Assembly: GCF_028548395.1 (NCBI RefSeq)
Contig: NZ_JAQQLA010000011.1
Location: 1-64,000 of the forward strand
Source: Vogesella indigofera
GTDB lineage: Bacteria > Pseudomonadota > Gammaproteobacteria > Burkholderiales > Chromobacteriaceae
Length of the DNA stretch: 64,000 bases
Direction of reading: 5' to 3'
In this document: piece by piece, positions 9,150 to 16,923 of the stretch
How positions within the stretch are numbered: position 1 is the stretch's first letter
Layout: every line of letters begins with the position of its first letter
Made by a program: the position numbers and the translations under genes
Notes under the pieces: model-generated
Databases searched by the model: none
Told to the model about the DNA's origin: nothing
The model's input: the letters and a program-made list of their open reading frames with translations, nothing else

Positions 9150-11012
9150 TTATGGTTTCGGCTTGGCGACGCGGCGTTTGACGGCGGCCTTCGGTTTCAC
9201 CGCACCCATCGGTGCCTGTTCCTGGAAGGTCACCACCACGCGGCGGTGGCTAGGATCGGTCGGTGCCAGGTTCGGCAGCAACTTGCTGCTGCCGTAGCCG
9301 ACGCTGTCCAGACGGTCCGCCGGCACGCCCTTGGTGATCAGGTAGTCGCGTACCGCGGCGGCACGACGCTGCGACAGCGGCAGGTTATGGCTGGCGCCAC
9401 CGGTGGTGTCGGTATGGCCTTCCACCACGAAGCGCTTGCTGCCCAGCTCCGGCATCAGCAGGGTGCTGGCCAGCTGGTCCAGGGTCGGGTTGCTTTCTGG
9501 GCGGATGCGAGCCGAATCCAGATCAAACTGCACCTGCACGTTCACCGAGACATTGCGCTCGATGGCCGACGGGGTGGTCTTGGCGACGATGGTGTCGTCG
9601 GTAAAGGACTTGGCGGCGATCTTGCTCTTGTCCAGCGGCGAGGCTGGGGTGTAGTCGGACGGGCAGGCCGGTACGGTCAGGTCGTCGACGCTGGCCAGCG
9701 AGCTGTCCTGTGGCTTGATCTGCATCACTTCCAGCAGGCGGCCGGATTCACCCAGTACGCGGTAGATTGCCAGTTGCTGGTTCAGCTCGGCGTTGAGCAG
9801 CTCGCGGCGGGCGTCGAACAGTTCGTTTTCGCTGTCCAGCAGGTCAAGCAGGGTACGCTGGCCGATGTCGAACTGGCGACGATAGGCGTCGCGCGCCTTT
9901 TCGGTGGACAGCTGGTGCTGGCGCAGCGAGTCGAGCTGGCTGGTCAGCTTCGACACGTCGTTGTAGGCGATGCTGACCTGCTGGCGCATGTCGCGGCAGG
10001 CCTTGATGCCCAGTGCTTCGGCTTCGCTCTGGCGTTCGGCGGAGGAGGCCAGGCGGGCGCGGTCGGCGCCGCCACGGAACAGGTTCATGTTCAGGATCAG
10101 TTCCACCGCCTGCTGCGAATTGCGGCCCTTGATGCCGTCTTCGTTATGGGTGATGTCCTTGGTGGCGCGCAGGTCCAGCGTCGGCGAGAAGGCGCCGCGA
10201 CGGACGCGTACATCCGCTTCGGCCGCGCGGTAGAAGGAACGGGCAGCCAGCAGCGTCGGGTTGTTCTTGTCCGCCAGCGGCATCACCTGGTCGCCGGCCG
10301 GCAGCAGGCCCAGGTCCAGCACCGGCAGCTTCAGTTCTGCCGGCGGTGCCTCGCCGATGATGCGGGCGTAACGCGCCGAGACATCGTGCAGGTTGGAAAT
10401 CTCGTTGATCAGGTTGGATTCGGCCAGACCGAGACGGCCGTTGATCTGTTCCAGATCCACGCGGCGGCCGACGCCTTGCGTCACGCGCTGCAGGATCTGT
10501 TCGTAGATGCCCTTGTGGATGGCGTAGTTGTCTTCGGCGATCTCAACCAGCTTGCTGTAGCGCACCACGTCGATGAAGGTGCGCGACGCTTCCAGACTCT
10601 GCTGTTCGGCGGCGGCCAGGTACTCGAAATAGCGGGCGCGGCTGGTATAGTCCAGCTGCTTGACCTGGTTCACGGTCATGAAACCCTGGAACAGGTTCTG
10701 GTTCAGCGTGGCGGTGTAGCCATGACGGTTGAACGTACGGCTGTTGACGGAACCGTCAGTCTGCGGCTCGCGCAGGCGCTCGCGACCGGTGTTGTAGCTG
10801 AGGTCGACGGTAGGGAAGAAGCCGGCACTGGCGACACCCTTTTCTTCCGCGGTGGCGCGGAAGTTGTACCACTTCATGCCCACTTCCGCGTTGTTTTGCA
10901 CCGTTTGCGTGATGGCATCCTTTAATTCGAGCGCAAAGGATGCGGAAGGGATAACCATGGTCAATAATGCGGCCAGGGTACAACCGTAGAGGTGTTTGCG
11001 GCGGAAGTTCAT
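9150..11012 (-). CDS. TolC-type outer-membrane channel fused to an OmpA-like peptidoglycan-binding domain
   Basis: A signal peptide (ending SASFA) is followed by a TolC/OEP region over about residues 28-430. It begins ELKDAITQTVQNNAEVGMKW and includes RTFNRHGYTATLNQNLFQGF, GVGRRVDLEQINGRL and QFDIGQRTLLDLLDSENELFDARREL. The C-terminal ~130 residues are OmpA-like: VQVQFDLDSARIRPE, FVVEGHTDTTG, NLPLSQRRAAAVRDYL and SVGYGSS, then a basic tail. TolC subunits form the outer-membrane duct of type I secretion; OmpA domains grip peptidoglycan. The gene lies divergent from lapG-lapD and should export the adhesin at the left edge. The inner-membrane ABC transporter and adaptor are not in the window. 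Sequence and domains are clear; the substrate is inferred. Confidence 0.9.
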   Translation of the reverse strand: MNFRRKHLYGCTLAALLTMVIPSASFALELKDAITQTVQNNAEVGMKWYNFRATAEEKGVASAGFFPTVDLSYNTGRERLREPQTDGSVNSRTFNRHGYTATLNQNLFQGFMTVNQVKQLDYTSRARYFEYLAAAEQQSLEASRTFIDVVRYSKLVEIAEDNYAIHKGIYEQILQRVTQGVGRRVDLEQINGRLGLAESNLINEISNLHDVSARYARIIGEAPPAELKLPVLDLGLLPAGDQVMPLADKNNPTLLAARSFYRAAEADVRVRRGAFSPTLDLRATKDITHNEDGIKGRNSQQAVELILNMNLFRGGADRARLASSAERQSEAEALGIKACRDMRQQVSIAYNDVSKLTSQLDSLRQHQLSTEKARDAYRRQFDIGQRTLLDLLDSENELFDARRELLNAELNQQLAIYRVLGESGRLLEVMQIKPQDSSLASVDDLTVPACPSDYTPASPLDKSKIAAKSFTDDTIVAKTTPSAIERNVSVNVQVQFDLDSARIRPESNPTLDQLASTLLMPELGSKRFVVEGHTDTTGGASHNLPLSQRRAAAVRDYLITKGVPADRLDSVGYGSSKLLPNLAPTDPSHRRVVVTFQEQAPMGAVKPKAAVKRRVAKPKP

Positions 11013-11054
11013 GATAGCCTCGACATGCCAGTAATTATTAATCGGTCAGTTGCA

Positions 11055-11089
11055 AGTAATTCAATATTACCTTAAGACAATGTATTGTC
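11055..11089. promoter_or_regulatory. AT-rich intergenic segment with inverted repeats, possible operator
   Basis: The 162-bp gap between the divergent channel gene and lapG is AT-rich, unlike the rest of the window. It contains a perfect 6-bp inverted repeat, GACAATGTATTGTC (11076-11089), and a second dyad, AAGTAAT...ATTACCTT (11055-11074). These are plausible regulator sites for the locus; the regulator is unknown. Confidence 0.4.
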
Positions 11090-11174
11090 GGAAGTGATTT
11101 AAGCAGTGTCAAGGGAAAGATAGTTCACCATTGACAGTATAGATAGGCGGATTTCCACACAGGTCACGGCCCGC

Positions 11175-11882
11175 ATGCTTGGCAACAGCTTCATTCACAA
11201 GATCGCAGTCTGCGCGGCAACGTTATCCCGGTGTTGGAGGAGAGCCTTGCTGGCCGTGCCTTTGCTGCTGGCGCTGGCCGGGCTGGTGCTGGCGGAACTG
11301 AGTGCGGAGCGGGTGCAGCAGCTGTACGGCGTACAGGCGCTGCGTGTTTACCGCGACTGGCAGCAACTGCTGTTGCAACTGCGTCGCGATAGCAATGAAA
11401 TCAATCGCGTGCAGAACGTAAATCAATTCTTTAATCAGAAATTAAAATACGTTGAAGATGCGGACTTGTGGCGGCAAGCGGACTACTGGGCGACGCCGCT
11501 GGAAAGCATGGCCAAGGGGGCCGGCGACTGCGAGGACTTTGCGCTGGCCAAGTACTTCACCCTGCGCGAGCTGGGCGTGGCACCGCAGAAACTGCGCATG
11601 ATCTATGTCCGTGCCCGCATCGGCGGCCCGGCCAGCACCATCACCCAGGCACACATGGTGCTGGCATACTATGCCGAGCCGACCGCCGAGCCGCTGGTGC
11701 TGGACAACCTGATTTCCAGCATCAAACCTGCCTCGCAGCGTAGCGACTTGCAGCCGGTGTTCAGCTTTAACGCCGACGGCATCTGGGTCGGCGCTGGCGC
11801 GGCCCCCAACTCCAGTGTCGACCGGCTGACCCGCTGGCGACAGTTGATCGACAAAATGAAGGCCGAAGGCTTTATTACCTGA
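11175..11882 (+). CDS. lapG: LapG-type periplasmic cysteine protease
   Basis: LapG cleaves LapA-like adhesins near their N-terminus and frees them from the cell when LapD is not bound to c-di-GMP. This protein has an N-terminal hydrophobic export segment (~24-42) and the bacterial transglutaminase-like cysteine protease core. The catalytic triad is visible: Cys119 in GAGDCEDFALAKY, His160 in TQAHMVLAYY and Asp177 in LVLDNL. The domain ends in YSF/FSFN- and WVGAG-like segments typical of the family. lapD begins 11 bases downstream, forming a lapG-lapD operon as in Pseudomonas. All residues needed for activity appear intact. Confidence 0.92.
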   Translation: MLGNSFIHKIAVCAATLSRCWRRALLAVPLLLALAGLVLAELSAERVQQLYGVQALRVYRDWQQLLLQLRRDSNEINRVQNVNQFFNQKLKYVEDADLWRQADYWATPLESMAKGAGDCEDFALAKYFTLRELGVAPQKLRMIYVRARIGGPASTITQAHMVLAYYAEPTAEPLVLDNLISSIKPASQRSDLQPVFSFNADGIWVGAGAAPNSSVDRLTRWRQLIDKMKAEGFIT

Positions 11883-11893
11883 AAGCGGCACCG

Positions 11894-13807
11894 ATGAAAC
11901 GCGTTTCCCTGATTCAACAGCTCTGGTTTCTGGTCGTGGCGGCGGTGGTGCTGGCGGCGGCGGGCAGCCTGACCGCCAACCTGTTCAACGCCCGCAACTA
12001 TCTGCAGCAGCAGCTGGCGGCGCAGAGTGCCGATGCGGCCAACTCGCTGGCGCTGTTGATCACCCAGAACCAGGCCGACCCGGCGATGGGCGAGACGCTG
12101 ATCAACGCCGCCTTCGACCAGGGGCACTTCCGCCGCATTTCCTGGGTCGGCGCCGATGGCAAGCCGCGGGTACAGCGCATCAATGCCTACCAGTCCGGCA
12201 GTGCGCCGGCGTGGTTCCGCAACATCTTTACCCTGGCGCCGACGCCGGCGCGGGCGATGGTCAGCAGCGGCTGGATGCAGGCCGGCACCATCGAGGTGGA
12301 GAGCGAGGCCGGCTACGCCTACGCCTCATTATGGGAAGGCGCGTTGCAGGTGTCGTTCTGGGTGCTGATCGCCGGGCTGGTGGTGGGTGCCATCGGCTCC
12401 TTCGGCGTCAATACTATCCGGAACCAGCTGCTGGGCGTGGTCAATCAGGCCAAGGCGATTACCCAGCGCCGCTTCATCACCATCCCCGAACCGCCGGGCC
12501 CGGAAATGGGGCGGCTGGCGCAGGCGATGAATGCGATGGTGACCCGCGTCAAGATGATGTTTGAAGAGGAGGCCGCGCGGCTGGAAGTGTTGCGCCGTCA
12601 GGTCAACTTCGACAGCGTCACCGGGCTGGCCAACCGCCAGTTCTTCATGGGCCGTCTCGGCGCCGATCTGCAGGAACGCGAAGACGAGAGCAGCGTGCTG
12701 CTGCTGATGCGCATCGAGGCGCTGGCCGACATCAACAGCAAGCTGGGCCGGCCGCTGACCGATGAAATGCTGGGCCAGTTCGGCGCCGTGCTGCGCGACG
12801 CGCAGCGTTTCGGTGTCGACAGCCAGGCGGCGCGCCTCAACGGTGCCGATTTTGCGCTGCTGCTGCCGGCGAGCCAGGCCGAGGCCGCCAGCCTGCAGCA
12901 GCTGCACGACGAGCTGCACGCGCTGCTGAGCAGCTTTGCCGCGCAGCCGGTCGCCCTGGCGATGGCGGCAACCGACCTGCGCGACGGCGATACCGTGCGC
13001 GACATCATGTCGCGACTGGACCAGGCGCTGGCGCAGTCCGAGTTTGCCGCCGGCGTGCGCATCGAGATGGCCGGCAGCAACGTCGACAAGCCGCCGGCGC
13101 CGACTGCGGAGGTGTGGGGCGGCATTCTCGATCAGGCGCTGCAGGGCGACGGCTTGCGCCTGGTGCGCTTTGCGGTGCGCAACAGCCAGGGCACGCTGCT
13201 GCACGAGGAGGCGCCGCTGCGCTTGCGTCAGGGCGAGGCGTGGCTGCCAGCAGGCCAGTTCATGCCGATGGCGATTCGTACCCGGCGCGTGGCGGGGCTG
13301 GATCTGGCGGCGGTGGCGATGGCACTGCGGCAGCTGGCGGCAGAGCCGGACTGTCCCGGTATCGCCGTCAACCTGGCCGCGGAATCGCTGGCCAGCGAGC
13401 ACTTCCTGCGCCAGCTGGTGGCGCAGATCCGCGAGCACGGCCACAGCGCCGCGCGGCTGTGGCTGGAAATGCCGGAGGCCGGCATCCTGCCGCGCTTCGA
13501 CGCGTTCCGTGCGTTGTGCCTGGCGCTGGCCGAGCTGCCGTGCAAGCTGGGCATCGAGCACTTTGGCCGCCAGTTCAGCCTGATCGGGCAGCTACACGAC
13601 CTGGGTATCGACTACCTGAAGGTCGACGGCAGCTTCGTGCAGGACATCCAGCAGCACGCCGGCAACCAGGTGTTCCTGAAGGGCGTGTGCAATATCGCGC
13701 ACAATATCGGCCTCGGCGTGATCGCCGAAGGGGTGAAGCAGGAGCAGGAGCAGCAGATGCTGTTCGAGCTGGGCTTTGACGGCGTCACCGGCCCGGCGGT
13801 CCGCTGA
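11894..13807 (+). CDS. lapD: LapD-type c-di-GMP receptor with degenerate GGDEF and EAL domains
   Basis: TM1 (about 8-28), a periplasmic LapD/MoxY N-terminal domain containing the family segment WMQAGTIEVES, TM2 (about 153-175), HAMP, GGDEF (about 240-390) and EAL (about 405-637). The diguanylate cyclase motif is degenerate: RLNGADF replaces RxGGDEF. The phosphodiesterase site is also degenerate: EEAPLRL replaces EALLR and IEHFGRQ replaces DDFG. It should therefore bind c-di-GMP without making or cutting it, as known LapD proteins do, and sequester LapG through its periplasmic domain. It is cotranscribed with lapG. The end, DGVTGPAV, is typical for LapD. Its last codons are duplicated downstream at 13989. 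Confidence 0.92.
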   Translation: MKRVSLIQQLWFLVVAAVVLAAAGSLTANLFNARNYLQQQLAAQSADAANSLALLITQNQADPAMGETLINAAFDQGHFRRISWVGADGKPRVQRINAYQSGSAPAWFRNIFTLAPTPARAMVSSGWMQAGTIEVESEAGYAYASLWEGALQVSFWVLIAGLVVGAIGSFGVNTIRNQLLGVVNQAKAITQRRFITIPEPPGPEMGRLAQAMNAMVTRVKMMFEEEAARLEVLRRQVNFDSVTGLANRQFFMGRLGADLQEREDESSVLLLMRIEALADINSKLGRPLTDEMLGQFGAVLRDAQRFGVDSQAARLNGADFALLLPASQAEAASLQQLHDELHALLSSFAAQPVALAMAATDLRDGDTVRDIMSRLDQALAQSEFAAGVRIEMAGSNVDKPPAPTAEVWGGILDQALQGDGLRLVRFAVRNSQGTLLHEEAPLRLRQGEAWLPAGQFMPMAIRTRRVAGLDLAAVAMALRQLAAEPDCPGIAVNLAAESLASEHFLRQLVAQIREHGHSAARLWLEMPEAGILPRFDAFRALCLALAELPCKLGIEHFGRQFSLIGQLHDLGIDYLKVDGSFVQDIQQHAGNQVFLKGVCNIAHNIGLGVIAEGVKQEQEQQMLFELGFDGVTGPAVR

Positions 13808-13859
13808 CGGCTGACCGTTGCGGCCGCAGCGCTGCGCCTGTCGGCAGGCATGCGGCAAA

Positions 13860-13869
13860 GTTGGCCGCA
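13860..13869 (+). repeat. GTTGGCCGCA variant in duplication unit 1
   Basis: One mismatch to the core (AGTTGGCCGCAA). The corresponding copy in unit 2 (14063) is exact, so one unit has mutated. Confidence 0.75.
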
Positions 13870-13904
13870 ACCCTCGCCACGGGCTTTTCACCGGCACCCC
13901 ATGA

Positions 13905-13930
13905 AAAACGCCGCCCGATTGGGCGGCGTT
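13905..13930 (-). terminator. Hairpin terminator, duplicated copy
   Basis: ACGCCGCCC...GGGCGGCGT with a four-base loop and TTTTT on the minus strand. It is the relic copy of the terminator at 14109. Confidence 0.7.
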
Positions 13931-14062
13931 GTGCGTTGCCATGGTGCGGCATTGTCGGGTCCGGCTTGCTGGATGCTGGTGATCAGCCTCACCGGCCCGG
14001 CGGTCCGCTGACGATCGACCGCCGCGTCAGTCGTGCATCGCCTGTCGCCGGGAACGCAACAA

Positions 14063-14073
14063 GGTTGGCCGCA
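14063..14073 (+). repeat. GGTTGGCCGCA repeat copy in duplication unit 2
   Basis: Exact core within the full 14-base consensus AAGGTTGGCCGCAA (14061-14074), intergenic. Confidence 0.9.
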
Positions 14074-14108
14074 ATGTCCGCTGCCGGCTTTTCACCTGCA
14101 CCACATGA

Positions 14109-14134
14109 AAAACGCCGCCCGATTGGGCGGCGTT
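14109..14134 (-). terminator. Terminator of the Tim44-like gene
   Basis: ACGCCGCCC / GGGCGGCGT hairpin (14112-14133) followed on the minus strand by TTTTT, about 25 bases after the stop of the leftward gene. Confidence 0.78.
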
Positions 14135-14159
14135 GTGCATTGCGTGCGATGGTAGCGGG

Positions 14160-15050
14160 TCAGCTCTGCTGGATGCCGGCGATCAGCCACTTGGCGCTGT
14201 TGCTGTCTGCCTTCACGTAGTGCCACACCTCGCTGAACGGTACCGGCGCGGTGCCGACGCTTTCGCTGACGGTGCCGCTGAAGCGGACGCTGGCGATCAT
14301 GCGGCCGCCTTCGTTGACGGCTTCGATCACGCTGCAATCCAGCTGAGGGAAGTCGGCCGCTTCGGTGTTGCTGCTGATGTCGTCACGCAGCGCGTTGAAC
14401 AGCTCCGGTGTCATGTACTTGCGTACTTCTTCCAGGCTCTCCGCCGAGTTCAGGTTCTGCAGGTGCAGGAAGGTGGCCTTGGCCTGGCGCAGAAAGTGCG
14501 GGATCTCGGTGCCGTCCGGCAGGCGCTGCAGGCTTGCCGGTGGCGGCGTCAGTCCGCTGCCGCCTTGCGGCTGCATGCCGGAGCCGATCGGCGGAATGGC
14601 ACCGTTGGGGCCGGCGGCGGCTGGTTCGAAGCGGCTGGCGTGCGGCACCGACATCGGACGTGGTGCCTGCTGGCGCTGACGGGCGGCGCGGTTGCGCAGG
14701 AAGGACAGCAGGGCGAGGCCGCCAAGGCCGCCGGCGAGGATGCCCAGCCACGGGAAGTCGCCATCGCCGCCAAAGGCGGAGCTCAGCATGTAGCCGGCAG
14801 CGGCGCCAACGGCGCCGGCGGCCAGCATGCCACCGATGCCGGAACCTTTTTGCTGGCCGGCGGCGGCTGGTGCCATCGGCGCGGCAGGCTGGGCCGGTGC
14901 GGCGCTAGGCTGCTGGTAGCTTTGTGTCGGGGTCGAGCGCTGCATGCCGGCGCTGCGACCCTTGCCCAGCCGTGCGGCTTCGGCAAGTGGGGCAGCAAGG
15001 ATGCTGATGAGGGAGAGGGCCAGAATGGCGGTCTTCGCTCGGGATGTCAT
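14160..15050 (-). CDS. Tim44-like domain membrane protein
   Basis: N-terminal hydrophobic segment (ILALSLISILAAPLAEA), a low-complexity Pro/Ala/Gln stretch, a glycine-rich hydrophobic region (GIGGMLAAGAVGAAAGYMLSS and LGILAGGLGGLALLSF), then a soluble C-terminal Tim44/TolA-like fold of ~125 residues. That fold runs IPHFLRQAKATFLHLQ, YMTPELFNALRDD, FSGTVSES and WLIAGIQQS. Bacterial members are envelope proteins of unclear role. ATG 15050 has GGAGA upstream; the longer frame from 15077 has none. It is convergent with lapD. Confidence 0.8.
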   Translation of the reverse strand: MTSRAKTAILALSLISILAAPLAEAARLGKGRSAGMQRSTPTQSYQQPSAAPAQPAAPMAPAAAGQQKGSGIGGMLAAGAVGAAAGYMLSSAFGGDGDFPWLGILAGGLGGLALLSFLRNRAARQRQQAPRPMSVPHASRFEPAAAGPNGAIPPIGSGMQPQGGSGLTPPPASLQRLPDGTEIPHFLRQAKATFLHLQNLNSAESLEEVRKYMTPELFNALRDDISSNTEAADFPQLDCSVIEAVNEGGRMIASVRFSGTVSESVGTAPVPFSEVWHYVKADSNSAKWLIAGIQQS

Positions 15051-15130
15051 GGTGTCAATCTCCAATGTAAGCGGCACTTATAAGTTCTTGCGTGTAGCGC
15101 CGGACACAATTCGACAAAGGGTCGAAGTGA

Positions 15131-15832
15131 TTAGTTCGGGGCCAGTGGCGTTATTTCAAGCACCGTCACCTGTCCGTCGGCGATGCTGAAGGCGATGTTG
15201 CAGCCGGCCAGCCGCACGCCGTAGCGCCGCTGCGGGTCGTCCTGGTAGGCCGGGCGCGGGTCCTGCGCCAGCACTTCCTCGATCAGCTGCGCCAGCCACG
15301 CCGGGGCCTGCGGCCAGGCTTGTAGCTGCGCGCGGGCGGTCTCGCTCCAGCGCACCGCCAGCTGCGGCGGTGGGCCGTCGACGAAGCCGCCGCGGGCGTC
15401 GGGCTTGGCCTCCACGAACGGGATGTAGGGCTTGATGTCCAGTACCGGCGTGCCGTCGAGCAGGTCGGCGCCGTTCAGCTGCAGCGTGACGCCGTGGCGG
15501 GTGTCGATGCCTTTGAGTTCCACCAGCGACAGCCCGAGGCCGTTGGGGCGGTGGGTGGCACGGCTGGCAAACACGCCGACCTTGCTGTTGCCGCCCAGCC
15601 GCGGCGGCCGCACCAGCGGCTGCCAACCGCGCGCCAGCGTGTCGTGGAACACGAAGGTCAGCCACACGTGGGAGAAGTCTTCCAGCCCGCGCACGCAGTC
15701 GGGCTGGTTGTAGGGTGGCAGCAATTCCAGCGTGACCGGGGCGGACGGGGCCAGCGCCGGCTGGCGCGGGATGCCGAATTTTTCCTGGTACGGCGAGCGG
15801 ATGATGCCGACGGGGGTGACTGAATATTCCAT
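15131..15832 (-). CDS. trmO: tRNA-Thr (N6-methyl-t6A37) methyltransferase TrmO
   Basis: 233 residues, matching the family length of about 235. TrmO/TsaA (YaeB) methylates t6A37 in tRNA-Thr(GGU) using SAM. Family motifs visible: VGIIRSPYQEKFGIPRQP, FSHVWLTFVFH, RPPRLGGNSKVGVFASRATHRPNGLGLS, VTLQLNGADLLDGTPVLDIKPYIPF (read across) and DPRPAYQDD. The start at ATG 15832 fits the conserved MEYSVTPVG beginning. Confidence 0.92.
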   Translation of the reverse strand: MEYSVTPVGIIRSPYQEKFGIPRQPALAPSAPVTLELLPPYNQPDCVRGLEDFSHVWLTFVFHDTLARGWQPLVRPPRLGGNSKVGVFASRATHRPNGLGLSLVELKGIDTRHGVTLQLNGADLLDGTPVLDIKPYIPFVEAKPDARGGFVDGPPPQLAVRWSETARAQLQAWPQAPAWLAQLIEEVLAQDPRPAYQDDPQRRYGVRLAGCNIAFSIADGQVTVLEITPLAPN

Positions 15833-15854
15833 CCCGCGATTGTAACAGCGCGCC

Positions 15855-15889
15855 AAAGGTTGGCCGCAAGGCGCAGGGGCGGCCAACCT
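15855..15889. repeat. Inverted pair of GGTTGGCCGC repeats upstream of trmO
   Basis: An exact plus-strand core (15858-15868) and a minus-strand copy with one change at the end (15879-15888) form AGGTTGGCCGC / GCGGCCAACCT around a nine-base loop. It lies between olsB and trmO, both leftward, so it may terminate olsB. Confidence 0.85.
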
Positions 15890-15900
15890 GGCGTCGTGGC

Positions 15901-16653
15901 TTAGCCGGCGGCGAAGTGCTTCTGGTGGCGCAGGTCGAGGCGGTTTATCGGCAGCAGCATGAAGAAATCGGCGCAGTTGAAATCCGGGTCCCACGCCGGC
16001 TCACCGCACACCCAGGCACCGGCGCGCAGGTAGCCCTTGATCAGCGGCGGCAGCGGTGCCGGCGCGGCGTCGTCCTGTACCCGGTGCAGCGGCAGGGGCA
16101 GATGCGGCGTGACGCGCCACTCCGGCGGTGCCAGATGCTTGCCTTCCAGCTGGCGATAGAGGCTGACCGCCTGATGGCCGCCGTCGGCAAGGCTGACGCT
16201 GGCGCAGCCGGCCAGGTACTGGCCGCCCTGCTGCCGCACGTAGTCGGCGAGGCCGGCCCACAGCATGGCGATCACCGCGCCGCGGCGGTAATCCTTGTGC
16301 ACGCAGGAGCGGCCGACCTCGATCACGTGGTCGCGGATGCCGGCCAGCCGCGACAGTTCGAATTCGTGCTCGGAATACAGCTGCGGCAGCTGCCGCGCCC
16401 TGTGCGGCGGCAGCATGCGGTAGGTGCCGACCACCTTGCCGCTGGCGTTGTCCTCCACCAGCAGGTGGTCGCAGTGGGCGTCGTAGTCGTCGCGGTCGAT
16501 GCCTTCGGCGGCGGAGGCCAGTTGCGCGCCCATCTCGGTGGCAAACACCTGGTAGCGCAGCTTCTGCGCACGGCGGATGTCCTTGTCGCTGCGTGCCAGT
16601 CGCACGCTCAGACGGGGGGCGGTGCTGACCGCCAGTTGTTCGCTCAATTGCAT
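15901..16653 (-). CDS. olsB: L-ornithine N-alpha-acyltransferase OlsB (GNAT fold)
   Basis: The 250-residue protein has the acyltransferase pattern of the OlsB/hemolysin-like family: LRYQVFATEMGA, DDYDAHCDHLLVED, VVGTYRMLPP, EVGRSCVHKDYRRGAVIAMLWAGLA, FNCADFFMLLPINRL. OlsB makes lyso-ornithine lipid from ornithine and 3-hydroxyacyl-ACP; OlsA, which would finish ornithine lipid, is not in view. ATG 16653 is used; AGGAA lies just upstream. Confidence 0.82.
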   Translation of the reverse strand: MQLSEQLAVSTAPRLSVRLARSDKDIRRAQKLRYQVFATEMGAQLASAAEGIDRDDYDAHCDHLLVEDNASGKVVGTYRMLPPHRARQLPQLYSEHEFELSRLAGIRDHVIEVGRSCVHKDYRRGAVIAMLWAGLADYVRQQGGQYLAGCASVSLADGGHQAVSLYRQLEGKHLAPPEWRVTPHLPLPLHRVQDDAAPAPLPPLIKGYLRAGAWVCGEPAWDPDFNCADFFMLLPINRLDLRHQKHFAAG

Positions 16654-16851
16654 GCTGCATTCCTGTGCGGGGTCGATGGCTGCATGCTAAACGCCGATTC
16701 TGACAGCGCCGTGTCCAGTCCATGAACGGCGGGTGACCGGGCGATGAAACCCTGATGACAGTCAGGGTGATGAAAATCAACGGCTTATCCGCGGTGGCGG
16801 ATTTCGGTTACAATGTCCGGTTCTTTCCATAGCCGGGCAGGTGCTGCCGCT

Positions 16852-16862
16852 TGCGGCCAACC
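16852..16862 (-). repeat. GGTTGGCCGCA repeat copy in the mnmG leader
   Basis: Exact core (minus strand), about 60 bases before the mnmG start and downstream of a possible -10 (TACAAT, 16809-16814), so it is probably transcribed in the 5' leader. Confidence 0.9.
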
Positions 16863-16923
16863 TTTAATACGGTGGCGGCACGGCGGCAACGGCTCACGGT
16901 CTTATTTAGCAGGCGGGCATTTC

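Larger units (their letters stand above)
13785..14189. repeat. Tandem duplication (~204 bp) spanning the lapD stop, a terminator and the neighbour's stop
   Basis: TCACCGGCCCGGCGGTCCGC begins both unit 1 (13785) and unit 2 (13989), a 204-bp period. Each unit carries the lapD 3' end, a TTGGCCGCAA repeat, the same hairpin (13908-13929 and 14112-14133) and the 3' end of the leftward Tim44-like gene. At the junction (13985-13992) a relic of the Tim44-like gene end abuts a relic of the lapD end, so the duplicated block originally covered the whole convergent junction. The units have since diverged by scattered substitutions. This fills the 352-base gap between the two genes. Confidence 0.9.
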
